Below are positions 12,658-23,699 of a stretch of DNA of 64,000 nt, in pieces. The stretch comes from Sipunculus nudus (Eukaryota; Annelida; Sipuncula; Golfingiida; Sipunculidae). The notes beneath the pieces are model-generated. The model saw only the letters and a list, made by a program, of their open reading frames with translations, was not told the origin of the DNA and ran no database searches. The position numbers and the translations under genes are program-made. The stretch lies in assembly GCA_026874595.1 (NCBI GenBank), contig CM049309.1:51558079-51622078 (forward strand). Reading direction: 5' to 3'. Position 1 is the stretch's first letter, and each line of letters starts with the position of its first letter.

Positions 12658-13125
12658 TTAAAGGGGCCCAATCACCTATCTGACCTTTATAAACTAAAGG
12701 CAGTCCCTTAGAGTTTTTTTTATAAAAATAGGCCAGAAAACGTGGATATCCAAGCACAAAGGCTGCGTGTTTTGTTCATATCAACGTGTTTATAATATGT
12801 GGGGGTCCGGCAAAATAATTTCAACAAGGACATTTGGCAGCAAGTCAGATAAGCCAGAGCTGTGCAAATGGTTTTTTGCAACAAGTGACCTTTCTACCTC
12901 TGCATATATGCAACCTACCACCTTAGGTTAAATGTCTTTTTCGCTAGTCAACATTGCTGTGTTTACAAACATGTTGTTGATAAACATGTTCATACATCCT
13001 TCACGGAGGTCTTATAAGAACTTTCCACAACCCAAATTACCCTTAAATCAGTAATATATATATACAGAAGAACCCAGAAAGCACCTAAATTCTTTTTCAA
13101 AAGGTAGGTGGATTGGCACCTTTAA
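12658..13125 (-). mobile_element. TTAA MITE family, copy 3 (inverted)
   Basis: The 468-bp unit is flanked by TTAA at 12658-12661 and 13122-13125, with ends TTAAAGGGGCCCAATCACCTA and GGTAGGTGGATTGGCACCTTTAA. It is the reverse complement of copies 1 and 2, sharing blocks such as AACCTACCACCTTAGGTTA and CAAGTCAGATAAGCCAGAGC. No coding potential. Confidence 0.7.
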
Positions 13126-14379
13126 CTGCGGTCTGTAAAAATTGACATTCTTTAATTATGAAAGTATTGAGAAACGGAGCTGCCTTTAGCAGGAGATCAT
13201 CGCTCACCTGGGTTATTTTTCTAAACTTTTATACCACTTGATAACAAATAAATGCATTTATCTTATCATATTTTAATTCACTGATGATATGACCTAAATC
13301 GTGGAAATGTTCTCTGATACAGAGTACTGCTTGATTGACCTATCCATGAACTCTATATGACATCGCATATTCATTCAATGAATAATCATAAGCATTGGAC
13401 TAACGAGCAACCAATCAGGTGACCTTAAACATTGTAAAGCGTCAATCATCTGACAAAAACAAAAATGTATGGCTTCCTTTCCTTCATTAATCAGAGAGCG
13501 GGGAAGACACAAGAAGATTCAAATGACGAGTTATACTTTGGTAAAATCTATCGTTTCTCTTGAGATTAATGCTTATTATTTATACATCATATAACTTTCA
13601 TGCACAATAAAGGTTTACATTCCTCTTGCGATTAACGTCTATTATTTATACATCATATATCTTTCATACATAATAAATGTTTATGTTTCTCTTGCATTTT
13701 ATATGGGGATTGTTTTCGTTTTGTTGCATGTTTATAATAAATATGGCAGAAGTATGGTATATTTATTTTTTCTACATCATGATGAATTAATTTGTTTTCC
13801 CACGTGATATGGATGAATCATATTGTATATATAATTTTTATATATAAAATTAATGCCTTATTCATAATTCAGATCTTGTATATTGATAATGTATATAAAA
13901 CACTATAACTATAAGGAAAAACATGACAGGACAGACGCATAACCTATACAGAATATGCAAGTATATTAAAATTTAACAACACTGTGGAATAACAAGTTTC
14001 GATGTGGTTCCCTATTTATGCCAATCAGGGTTAAAGCACGTTAAGTACATCATAATGGGCACCCTTAAGAAACGCACTAATGCCCCGCCCCCATTTTTGG
14101 CGAAAGACCTCTATGGATTCGCCAGAGGGGATTTGAAAAAAAACCAGAATTTGCAGTATCGATGAGAGTCAGAGTACAACCATTGTCCTATACATGTGTT
14201 CATTACCACGCGCCGATGCTTGGGCATCTCAACCCTACAATAATCAAGCTCTCCCTAAGGCTTATGGAATAGGTAACGATTAAGTTCGTGCGCCTGAAGA
14301 AGATCAATAAAATATCTTTAGCAGAACCTATTAAAAACAACCGGTGCCGCCAGATTCCCATATGAGTTGGTGTTGTTAG
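13126..14379. other. AT-rich non-coding DNA
   Basis: It contains the 66-bp tandem repeat annotated separately and a CACGTG E-box at about 13801. Nothing else was recognised. Confidence 0.45.
13551..13695. repeat. 66-bp tandem repeat, 2.1 copies
   Basis: CTCTTG starts at 13557, 13623 and 13689, exactly 66 bp apart. Each unit carries GATTAA, TATTATTTATACATCATAT and CTTTCAT-CA-AATAAA. Units differ at several bases. Confidence 0.7.
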
Positions 14380-15088
14380 CCATCACAAAATACACGCTGG
14401 TTATGTCACGGTGTTCACGGACCCAGCACTGAGGCATGACGCTGTCATAGCTACTGGTCTGTGACTTGAGAAGCCGGGCATCGTAGTCGTCTGCTATTGG
14501 GTGTCTGTGTCAGCGGGACGCAGGACCACGCCGATACTCCTGCGCCGGTCTCTCATTGTCGCTCAGCTCTCGGTGACCGATTCTGCAGGCGGGCACTCCA
14601 GGGCGCGACAAGGAATCTTAGATCAATGAGCGCTTATACAGTCCTGCGGCGGAACCTACTCTCCTCCACAACTCCTAAACCTTTGCAGAACTCCTGGTTC
14701 CAGCCGGCGTGATTATGCAGTATGTGTTTCTTGTGAGCAGCACGAATTAATTGCCAGTGATTGTGCAGTACAGTACAGCGTGCACTTGGCGGGAGCTAGG
14801 TGCAGGCCACCAAGCTAGTGTACATACAGCCCAGCCTTGGATTTACCGCCCCAGCTGCGGGAGGGAAACCGTAGCAGAAGTATTTCGTTGTTGTTTGCCT
14901 CCATCACAAGCAGCTCACTAGTGTGGTAGCTTGCTAGCTGTGAGGGAGTATGCACCACCAGGACCCTCAGGGCTACCTTTAACTTAGTTTATAACTAAAC
15001 TCCTCCTTATACGTTTTGCAGATTAGGCCTAGGCCAACAAAGGGAATTTACTACGTGGTACTGGCTCAGGAGTAGTTCTGCAAGCAAA
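14380..15088 (+). promoter_or_regulatory. GC-richer putative promoter/5' UTR region
   Basis: The stretch is markedly richer in GC and CpG than its surroundings (GCCGGGCATCG, CAGGCGGGCACTCCAGGGCGCG, CTGCGGCGGAACC) and sits directly upstream of a probable first coding exon. A possible 3' splice site (TTATACGTTTTGCAG|) ends at about 15021, so part may be an untranslated exon. Promoter function is inference. Confidence 0.35.
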
Positions 15089-15203
15089 ATGAGTGATCTA
15101 CTCGGAAAGATCTTCGGCAAGGATAAAGACAGTAAGAAGGGGAGTCATGGCGACAAAGGCCATTCAGGCTCAGCAGCCTGTGCTAGCAAATGGAACGACT
15201 TCT
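15089..15203 (+). CDS. probable first coding exon, unknown protein
   Basis: An ATG in good context (GCAAAATGAG) at 15089 starts MSDLLGKIFGKDKDSKKG. The exon runs 115 nt to a very strong donor (ACTTCT|GTAAGTTT), ending in phase 1. Codons look coding (AAG ATC TTC GGC AAG GAT AAA GAC). The hydrophobic N-terminus followed by GK-FG-K and a basic stretch resembles the start of CHMP4/Snf7-type ESCRT-III proteins, but the rest (HSGSAACASKWNDF) does not obviously match, so no name is given. A second ATG at 15147 starts MATKAIQAQQPVLANGTTS in another frame and ends in phase 0. The candidate exon at 15986 fits the phase of the first ATG. Confidence 0.45.
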
Positions 15204-15350
15204 GTAAGTTTACTTATTTCACATTTTAGTGCGTGCGTGTGTGTGTGTGTGACTGTGTGTATTCGCTTAATCTTTATAATAGCTATTAGATACATAGTTG
15301 CCCTACTTTGCTTCATCTAGGTATAATAGGCTAGCAATAACCAAACAAAT

Positions 15351-15351
15351 A

Positions 15352-15385
<34 letters not shown>

Positions 15386-15387
15386 AT
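15351..15387. repeat. (TA)n(TG)n microsatellite
   Basis: TATATATA merges into about 14 TG units. Confidence 0.9.
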
Positions 15388-15642
15388 TACCCGGAAAAAT
15401 GTTGTCATAATATAAAGTAAGTGCTAAACAAATGTTTCAGTATACTTTCAGTTCGCATCATGTACTGATAAGAGAAGAATAAATGGTTTATGATTGACGA
15501 TTGATAAGGGTGTGCAGTACAGTAGATTTATAGAAACGAACTTTACACACTGGTTTACATGAGGGTTAATATTGTCCAAATGACACGTGGTCTTGAGCTA
15601 TTTTTAGCATCAGTCCTACATTTGCAGCAACACCAACAACCG

Positions 15643-15685
15643 CCCCCCCCCCCTCCCCCCCCCCCCCTCCCCCCCCCCCCCCCCC
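15643..15685. repeat. poly-C tract with T interruptions
   Basis: C9-T-C13-T-C18-like run. The complementary strand is a G-quadruplex-prone poly-G. Confidence 0.9.
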
Positions 15686-15985
15686 GCTTCAAGGCACCTT
15701 CACGTATATTAAGTGAAAGTGTGAAAAAGGCCACCGTGAATTTGAGAAAACTATATTTCTCAAAAGATTTGATAATATGTAGTTATATTATATATGAAGT
15801 GAGTTTTTATATTATTGATTGTAATATACACAGCCGGGCCCGGAATTAACGAAGTACAGACCTAGCTGGCCGCTATAACTAGACCCCAGTATCCATCAAG
15901 GTACACCACACATGCAGTAAAGCTTTGGGCCCTACCCCGAGATATCATACCTCGCTGGATAGAGTTACATTGCCTTTCCTTGCAG

Positions 15986-16060
15986 GCCTACATTATCGCT
16001 TAAACGCTGGGTACAAACACCACAGCGACAGAATTTATCGCATCTTCTCTGATCCCATAG
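15986..16060 (+). CDS. candidate internal exon, phase-compatible with 15089-15203
   Basis: A strong acceptor (TTGCCTTTCCTTGCAG|) and a good donor (CCATAG|GTAAAT) bound 75 nt. Only phase 1 is open: after a leading GC it reads LHYRLNAGYKHHSDRIYR and ends with one base. The upstream exon also ends in phase 1, so the two join in frame. Two splice sites plus the unique matching phase are encouraging, but the exon is short and unrecognised. Confidence 0.35.
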
Positions 16061-16174
16061 GTAAATCTGTTTTGATCCACACAGATTGTTCTTACACCAA
16101 GTTAGGGCCATTAGCAAACAGAGAAGCCTCTAATAGATGTACTTAATACATCGGAGTATCACTTTTTTTTCCAG

Positions 16175-16262
16175 TTCTTTCATGTAAGTCCGACAGGTGT
16201 GCAGATCTGTCGGGATGTTCATTACACAAGGCTACTGAAATATGTATATCCCTACATGAAAG
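16175..16262 (+). CDS. candidate exon, frame ambiguous
   Basis: It lies between an excellent acceptor (CACTTTTTTTTCCAG|) and a donor (TGAAAG|GTAACT). 88 nt are open in two phases: phase 0 reads FFHVSPTGVQICRDVHY, while phase 1 reads LSCKSDRCADLSGCSLHK. The first looks more protein-like but does not match the phase left by 15986-16060. It would match the alternative ATG at 15147. Confidence 0.2.
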
Positions 16263-18878
16263 GTAACTTGTATCCGCGCATCCCGCTGCATTGTAACTCA
16301 AGTAACAAATAATTTTCTCTCCTCCTAAGAAACACTCAGTAAATGTGTGTTTACTGGACCAATAACACCATGGTTTGTACTTTTAAGGAATGATTTGATA
16401 TAAGTACATTGACCTATATAGAGACGTGTGTGTAAGAGTGTGTGTGTGTGTGCGCTACCTAAATGTGCGGGTTATACATAGACGATATATATATGAAATT
16501 AAATGTAAACTCGGTAAAAAATGTACATCTATAAATATACACCAATATGTGCTCCATTATTCCGTCATTTCAATGTACATGGTAACTTATTCGAATTACT
16601 GAATTACACATTTACATGTGAATATTCATTTATTATATATTTTATAATACATCAACTTGTTTCCGAGTGCATAATTCAGTTCGAGAGATGGTTGCCAATT
16701 AGCTACACTCGGTGGTTCTAGATAGAAACGAAGCTCATTAGTTCCCAGAATGAACAATTTATCCATATTAATACGCTGAATGCCAAACAACCGAATAAGC
16801 GCGGGTGGCTGTACCACGTGACCCACTGTGCCGTGGAAAAAAAGTGATCGTCGGCTTGCGGATTCCCAGAGTGTCTTTCATGCGAATCATTGCTCAAACT
16901 GAAGTAAACTGGTGAGTTCCCAGGCGGGGACACCGTGGTCACAGCGCAAACATTGGTCAATACTAATGTGGTTTTCTTGAAATTAATATGCTGAGATTTA
17001 TAAGTACAAACAAACACTTTTATTTGCAGAGATTATGTTTTATACGTGTCTGTCGGTCCTTCTGCTGTTTGCTTAGCTGTATGCGAGATACCTCAAATGT
17101 GAAGATCAATTTAAGAGAAACTGAGGTTTACACAATTTTATGAGTTTTTACAGCAACAACTGAAGGAAACGGAGCACTAATTATAATTCTGCATGAATTT
17201 GTGGACAACTGTGAAAACTCCCGTGTTGGGAGAATTTATCACAAAGAAAGACGGTTGGGTGATTCGGGCAAGATGAGAAAATTGATTAAATATGGAACAT
17301 AATGTTGAACATGAGCCTATTTTGGTATTCGAGCTGTCATGTTTAATCCGGTACGAGTGTACTAGCTCGATTCTAAAATGGTATAATTGAGGGACCTATT
17401 AATATTCCATGATGCATTTTTTTTGTTTTTATTGCTAACCAGTAATTGTGGTGAACTAATATTCATATCAAAGACCGCGCTGGTGACTGCGGTTTGATAC
17501 AGTACGCTATTGTCACACAAACAAGCCATATGGAATCTGATAGCTGTTTGTTACCACATAATGGTCTATACACCAAGTAAGTTCAGGGAAAATTTCCTGT
17601 TAGCCGTAACCAAGTACAACAACAAGCCCCCAGTGATTTGGTTTGTACATTTGCCCTGCTCTATCGGTACAATGCTTTCGCTTTAGTTCGTCATAATAAC
17701 GATGAGCCATGGGAATTAAGGGTCAGTTTACTCCGGTTTCAGGTCATATATGGTTCCGTAAACAACATTTGATAATGCAGTATTTTTTTTTTTTTTTGCA
17801 CTATTGAGAAATATAGACAAGGAGACCGTGATCTCATTCTTTCGGAAACAAAACGAAGTGCAATACTGTCTATACATTAACGTTTCAGACGTACATTAAC
17901 AACACTATCATTTGTATAAAAATGCTGTGATCACGAGGGCATATACTTAATCGGAATAACTAATATCAAAACGTTTATTATCTCTGTCCCCTTTCCAATA
18001 ATCAGTGTCTAATTGGTCTGAAAATAGTTTTCCCCTGCGCTGCGACGCTCCTTTCCTTCCAACACCAGAAAACCCTTTCAGTGTATAGTCAACATATACA
18101 TTATATTTGCCAGCTTTAAACAAAATGTCATAAAATAACAGATTTGAAGTTTTGATTGTACATGCTCATACTTCATTTGTGGTATCCTTATATAAAGCCG
18201 GACCGGTAGTTGTCGGTCAGTTGTGTTTATCGGCCGGAAAAAGTCTTTAAGTAACGGGGAAGTCTCGCCGAATTTTTCTTCCCGAATCGGGCCAACAGCA
18301 CCCTAACATTTACCGATCCAACCGAATTTTTTTGCCGGTAAAGAATCGAACGGAAAAATCGGTGGACAGAAGCCAATGGGTGAAGGTTTTCGTTCTTCTC
18401 CAATGGTCAAAACTTTATTCAGGCACTGAAACGAGTATGAGATCATATTTGTGTATGAAATGAGTACAGTTGCAGTGAGGTAAAGTGATCTGCAACTATG
18501 TCCTCTGTAGGGACATTAGGGAGGCCTTTTCCGGCATTTTGAAAACTTTTATTGTTTATACAAACATTTAGAGATAGATTGATAGAGATCCCTATTGTAC
18601 TTTGAAAGGTTTGGTATTATTATTATATATTTGAACTGTTAGGAATGCGAACCTACACAAGCAAAGAGTACACTTGTATAGTGAAACAAAATGACATATC
18701 AAAATATCATTGTAAAATTTATAATAAGGTCAGTCTTAATGTACGATGCCTTTGAGAACGCGTAATTCTTGGGAAATCAAAACTATTTGTTGAAAAATTA
18801 CATTGAAAAGTTTACATGAAATGACCAAAGCGTATATCGCATTTTGTTAATACGTTTATGAAGTATATACACCTTTTT
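16263..18878. other. non-coding DNA
   Basis: No exon called. Short GT runs lie near 16430 and an 18-T tract near 17781. Open frames at 16626-16826 and 16718-17017 (minus) lack support. Confidence 0.4.
18189..18222 (+). promoter_or_regulatory. TATA plus initiator candidate core promoter
   Basis: TATATAAA at 18189-18196 is followed about 28 bp later by TCAGTT at 18217-18222, a canonical TATA-Inr spacing. The downstream 150 bp is rich in CCGGT/CCGAAT motifs. No linked coding exon was found. Confidence 0.25.
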
Positions 18879-19214
18879 TTATAATTGGACTTGCTGACGT
18901 AAATGTGAAAGCAGCATTCCCAAAGGAGAAGCGAAGGAAAGGTCACCTGCATGTGTCACCCGACTAATATTTATAGAGGTCTGATAGCACTTATCATTAT
19001 TCCCCGGGGAGGGATTTAACGTTTTGCCTTTTCTATTTTGGCATTTGTGTGAGCAATATTCTGCAGTTGTATCAGTAGATGCTTTAAATGTGGTTAATTT
19101 ACACACACATGGCATATGAGACTCACTAAAAATTGGACTGATACTCTTTCCATTGAAGATATTTATCCTGACCAGACGGTGAATCAGCATTGCCAATGCA
19201 GGTGTCGCATGCAC
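18879..19214 (-). CDS. weak candidate exon, 111 codons
   Basis: A minus frame is entered by an acceptor-like CAACTGTTTTAATAG| and runs to a stop at 18879, with an internal CATGCAG|GTGACC that could be a donor. Composition is mixed (CSHKCQNRKGKTLNPSPGNN). No family match; chance is a real alternative. Confidence 0.18.
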   Translation of the reverse strand: MHATPALAMLIHRLVRINIFNGKSISPIFSESHMPCVCKLTTFKASTDTTAEYCSHKCQNRKGKTLNPSPGNNDKCYQTSINISRVTHAGDLSFASPLGMLLSHLRQQVQL

Positions 19215-19388
19215 CCTATTAAAACAGTTGACCTAATTTCTTTTAGGACGCATCCATGGCACTGTTTATTGAATTCGAATGAAGGTAGCTCCACAAAAAA
19301 TGATAAATAATTTCATGTTCTCTAAATTCCAGGTTTTATATGTGCTATTTTTATATATGAAATAGTCTTAAAAAATGACGATTTAAGC

Positions 19389-19396
19389 TGACGTCA
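19389..19396. promoter_or_regulatory. consensus CRE (TGACGTCA)
   Basis: A full palindromic CREB/ATF site, 34 bp upstream of a 13-bp-stem hairpin. Confidence 0.35.
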
Positions 19397-19429
19397 TTTT
19401 ACCTGGAAACCCTGCGTTCACGTACAGCC

Positions 19430-19472
19430 TATATGCGTGAAATTCGCTCCAGTAACGACTTTCACGCATATA
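19430..19472. repeat. 13-bp perfect inverted repeat, 17-nt loop
   Basis: TATATGCGTGAAA (19430-19442) and TTTCACGCATATA (19460-19472) are exact reverse complements. They could form a hairpin or cruciform, or be a dyad binding site. Confidence 0.85.
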
Positions 19473-20767
19473 CACTGACGGACATATGGGAACATCGCAG
19501 TTACAAAATCATATGAGCAATGTTTCATGCAAATGCACATATACTCGAACATGGAAACACAGCTTTAGTGTGAGAATATAAATGAAAACGCAGGAGGAAG
19601 AAAAAACGCTGATCATGTCAGGCTGACAGACTGCACTAAACAGTGTGGCGAGGTCAATATGGTGCACCGCTGGCAATCCGGAGTACCGGGATTGATGGAT
19701 AATCAGATATTAAATATTAGGTTTGGTGTAATTTTTCACCGCTCCGAGTCGCTTACAGATACCTCCTTATACGCCTGATGTCACGACTTTAGCACCCGCT
19801 GACAGGTTAGATAACGGCAGTCCAGGACGGGCCGTCTTTCGATAATGGCATAAAGATCTTGAATACTAAGATGCATGGTAGCAGAATATTAGTCTTGGTA
19901 ATGAATCGTCTTTGTTTGGATTATAACCCATATTAATATTAATATATTATTGATATAATTATTAATTTAATGTTCGTTTCAATCTCCTGGGATGTATATA
20001 TTGTATTTTATTAATAAACGTGCTATATATGTGGTTGTCCATGTAACAATACGTCATTATATTCTCCAGCAAATTTGTCAAAATAAAATTAGATAATTAG
20101 GTTTAAAAGGCGAGACATTTTGTACAGATTTTTCATATTTATCTATGGATTCAACCTTCTAACTGGACAAGTACATATCTCAATTTTTTTACAGATATTT
20201 TGGACAAAAATAGCTTCATTAGGAACGCATGCCGTTTCATCCCGTTTTCCACAACTGAAACATTTTGCCGAGCTCCTTTATAGTTATATCTATACAAGTT
20301 TCTCGGCACAACGCAGATGGCATACCAGAATTATACGTGGTGATGTAACATATCGGCCGGTTTCTTGAAAATTTCTTTTTTATCTGTGCTGAACATCCGG
20401 TATTTCTGCTTAATTTCTATCGCCAAAGAACAACGGATACATGTATAGACCCTGCCTTTGGAATGATCCAGAAATCATTGCTTCAGTTGACGGACACAGC
20501 AATTACCCTCCCCGCTGTATACTAATGGTATAAAAACACGGCCCGAGCAGATACAGTCCCACGGCACCTGCTCTGTCACATTCCGTACCTCCGTGTTCTC
20601 TGCCTGTACAACTATATCATCAGGTTTTGTTGAAATGTGTCTGTGTTTTCTCCGACGAATAGTTTTATTAGGAAATAGCATGTCATAACGTAAACAGTTT
20701 ACTTTTATTCAGCTTATTTCTCAGTACTTGGGATGGACAAGGGTTTGCTCTTTCAAGAAAATAAAGT

Positions 20768-20769
<2 letters not shown>

Positions 20770-20831
<62 letters not shown>
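20770..20831. repeat. (TA)n microsatellite, about 31 units
   Basis: Pure TA run. Confidence 0.95.
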
Positions 20832-20833
<2 letters not shown>

Positions 20834-21997
20834 CGATTGAATATGAAGCAATTATAAAGAAACACTTAGAAGGATAGTTTCGTATTGAAGTGTGTATTGT
20901 TTCACACATTAAGAAGTGTATTTTTTTATATTGTACGTTATACTTATCACATGTACATAATGGATGGCGTATGTATTCTGCTATAGTTTGCGGGTGAGGG
21001 TGTGTTCATCCCAAAAGTGTTCCTACTGGCTTCTGCGTGGAAGATAAAAGTCTATTTTAATTCCACCAACCTCCATCCGCAGATAGATGCCCAACTTGAT
21101 ACTGTACTCGTATGTTGTATTCCCGTGTCCACATCGATTCCTGACCTCTCAAAAATATCGAAAACGCTAAAGGAGGCTGCCATATTACATAGAGACTAAA
21201 ACCAGCATGTCGCAAGTCTCATGTCGGAATTCACCGTATATACAAAATAGTACAGTATATACAGGAACATTAACAGTGCTTTGGTTGATTATATGGAAGC
21301 CGTATAGCTCAATCATCTTATTAAAGCTTCAAACACACAAATAAAAGAAAATTGTTCAGCCAACTGTAGGTACAATTAAGGAGCAAGTTAACGGCAAATT
21401 TATTGGCAAATTCATCTGCGGCTACAAAAGATTTACAATTTCAGCTGGAAAAAAACTGCACACATTCCTTAAATGGTCCATATAAAAAAAAAACTTGGGT
21501 CTGTTTGAAACATTTGTATGAACTACCAACAACTTGCATCATAACCTAGAACGTGGTGTCCATTTACAAAAAAAGAATCTAGGAAAAATAGGAATAATTA
21601 AATATTATGGCCTGAGGGGCCATACCCCTGTATACAGCAATGTTCCTATACAGGGGAAGGATCACCATTTTCACATACCCCCTTCACTACGACTCGCACA
21701 GGCAGAAACTTTACCTTTGACATTTCCGAGATTCCAGTCACCGGGACGATCATGAATAATTCATGAAATGGCTGGGCCAAATTTAAGAGGCTATCAATAA
21801 CAAATACGCTGTAAATAATGCATGGTAAATGTTTATACTGACGGGCCTTCGGACGTCCCAGCTTTTAATTTTGATGTATAAGATGTTAGTCGTTAAATGT
21901 TAATACAACGCAGACTTAATACAAAGCCGACTGAAATCAGGTAAAATTACAGGTGTGGCACACACGACATACATCATTGGCTATTAGTTCTATTAAT

Positions 21998-21998
<1 letters not shown>

Positions 21999-22029
<31 letters not shown>
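21999..22029. repeat. (TA)n microsatellite
   Basis: About 15 TA units. Confidence 0.9.
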
Positions 22030-22031
<2 letters not shown>

Positions 22032-22460
22032 CCGCGAGAACCATTTCAAATATATTGCAACTAAGTAAAAGGTTTTACAAATTAAGGTTTAATGTTTTCA
22101 GTATATGTTGATTCTAATCCAAGTTCATATACATACTATTTTTTTAATGCAAACTCAGAAATATTGTTCAGCTTAGCATTGTGATGGTCACAGAATTTAA
22201 AGTAGGTTAAAAAAATAATAGCTGCTTCCCAAAAATTTGAATGTCAAACCTAGGATTTTATGCTTTGTTTTCAAACAAATATATTTCAGCCCATATTTTA
22301 GTATCACATTCATCTGGAGCTACATTTGACCAAATGGTTAGAGTAAACACTGTCCTGAAAAAAATACGTGAAAGCAGGCTTCACTGCAGGCTGCCTGGTT
22401 TGTTAGCTCACCCTTTAAAGATATTGTATGTAGAATATATAAAGTAAGACCTTCAGAATT

Positions 22461-22608
22461 ATTTGGCCAGTGGATCCAACGTCTACCATTCTAATATATA
22501 CTGATATATTTTATTTCCATATATTTCTATTAATGCTTGGCCAGTGGATCCAAAGTCTCATTCTTGTATATACTGATATATGTTATTTCCATATTCCAGT
22601 ATATAGAT
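22461..22608. repeat. 74-bp tandem duplication
   Basis: GGCCAGTGGATCCAA occurs at 22465 and 22539 (offset 74). Both copies continue through TATATACTGATAT and TTATTTCCATAT with small differences. Confidence 0.7.
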
Positions 22609-22630
22609 ATGCTATTATCTGAATAGTTTT

Positions 22631-22728
22631 GGGGGGGGGGGGCTGATTATATTGATTATCTCCCGTTGCTAAAATGTGGGGGGCCATAACCATCCCCCCC
22701 CCCACCCCCACCCGCCATCCCCCACCCG
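22631..22728. repeat. facing G-run and C-runs, quadruplex/hairpin prone
   Basis: A run of about 12 G near 22630-22642 is followed by GGGGGG at about 22678. Then come C10 and four further C3-C5 runs (to about 22728). The minus strand of the C block meets the G3+N1-7 quadruplex pattern. Confidence 0.7.
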
Positions 22729-23034
22729 TACCATTCCTCGGCCTAGAACAGCACATTTCCTTCAGGGAAACTATCCAGGTTTTATTGAGTGATTATTGGT
22801 GAGAGACATTGTTTGTTAAGGCAACCATCCGCATGTTCATTTTTTCTTATCCACGCATGCGCGTAAAAGCGGGTACTCGTGTCATAGTATCATCGGTTTC
22901 CCAATTATATTTTCTCATATTTTATATAGACCCTTCTTCTGTGAGATTTATAAGACATAAAAAAAATTGAACCGACACGTGACATCAATTAACCCGTGTG
23001 TCCGGCTGAGAAGACTGAATACTTAAACAATCGG

Positions 23035-23449
23035 CTAACTCATTGGTAAATGTGCGTTTCGTGTGACCTTAGGATCGCACCAAGGTTGTCCTGGAACAAT
23101 GTCAGCCCCTAACCGCTTAGATTTATGATATTTGCTATTCATAATGGTTTCAGAGTTTCCCAGAATACAGGCAAGCTGGCAGATATTGTTAAGAGAACTG
23201 ACAGTTGAGGGATTAACGGCCGCTGTATGCAGGGCACCTGTAAGAAGAATCTTACTCTTGCAGACTGGACCCTGTGAAGGAACATCGCTGTTTATATATT
23301 CTTTCTTCTCACACGACGTACTGCCGTTATATTTCGTTAAAGATTTATCGTTGACGCGTGCTTGGGCGGATGTTTCCACTTGATCATTTGAGGTACCCGA
23401 CACTGACTCACCTGTATAGATCTTGCAAAATATTATTAGAAAATTCCTC
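23035..23449 (-). CDS. candidate terminal coding exon
   Basis: On the minus strand a strong acceptor (TATTTTTCGTATCCCTTGCAG|) at 23450 opens a phase-2 frame of 137 codons to TAG at 23035. It begins RNFLIIFCKIYTGESVS (short hydrophobic then polar), continues through KYNGSTSCEKKEYINSDVPS and ends RNAHLPMS. TTTATT at 22781-22786 (AATAAA on the minus strand) lies about 250 nt downstream. An internal CTATACAG|GTGAGT could be an alternative donor, which would make the first 38 nt a separate small exon. The upstream candidate at 26751 ends in the matching phase. The family is unknown; the N-terminal hydrophobic patch could be the end of a membrane segment. Confidence 0.4.
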
Positions 23450-23699
23450 CTGCAAGGGATACGAAAAATAAACTATATACCATGCTGTTTCCTTTGTCAT
23501 TGAAGAAATTCATGAAAGCTGAATAACTGAAATATTTAAATGGATACTGTACCAATGTTTTCCTCATTAACCAGTCTTCTCTTTGTTCATTGAAAGAAGA
23601 GGCAATTTTTTCAACGCAAATATATTAAGATGCCGCCTGTCAAGCACACTCTCGTGAAAATGTAGTTAAAAGTGTGACTTGAAATGTAGAAAATGGAGG
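23450..23699. other. putative intron flank
   Basis: AT-rich; nothing recognised. Confidence 0.4.

Larger units (their letters stand above)
15204..15985. other. putative intron with GT and poly-C repeats
   Basis: It contains GTGTGT tracts at about 15232-15260, a (TA)(TG)n tract at about 15351-15387 and a C-rich tract at 15643-15685. Confidence 0.4.
19473..22460. other. AT-rich non-coding DNA with (TA)n tracts
   Basis: A plus frame at 20195-20339 follows a good acceptor (CTCAATTTTTTTACAG|) but ends on a weak donor, so it is not called. No other feature except the microsatellites listed. Confidence 0.4.
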
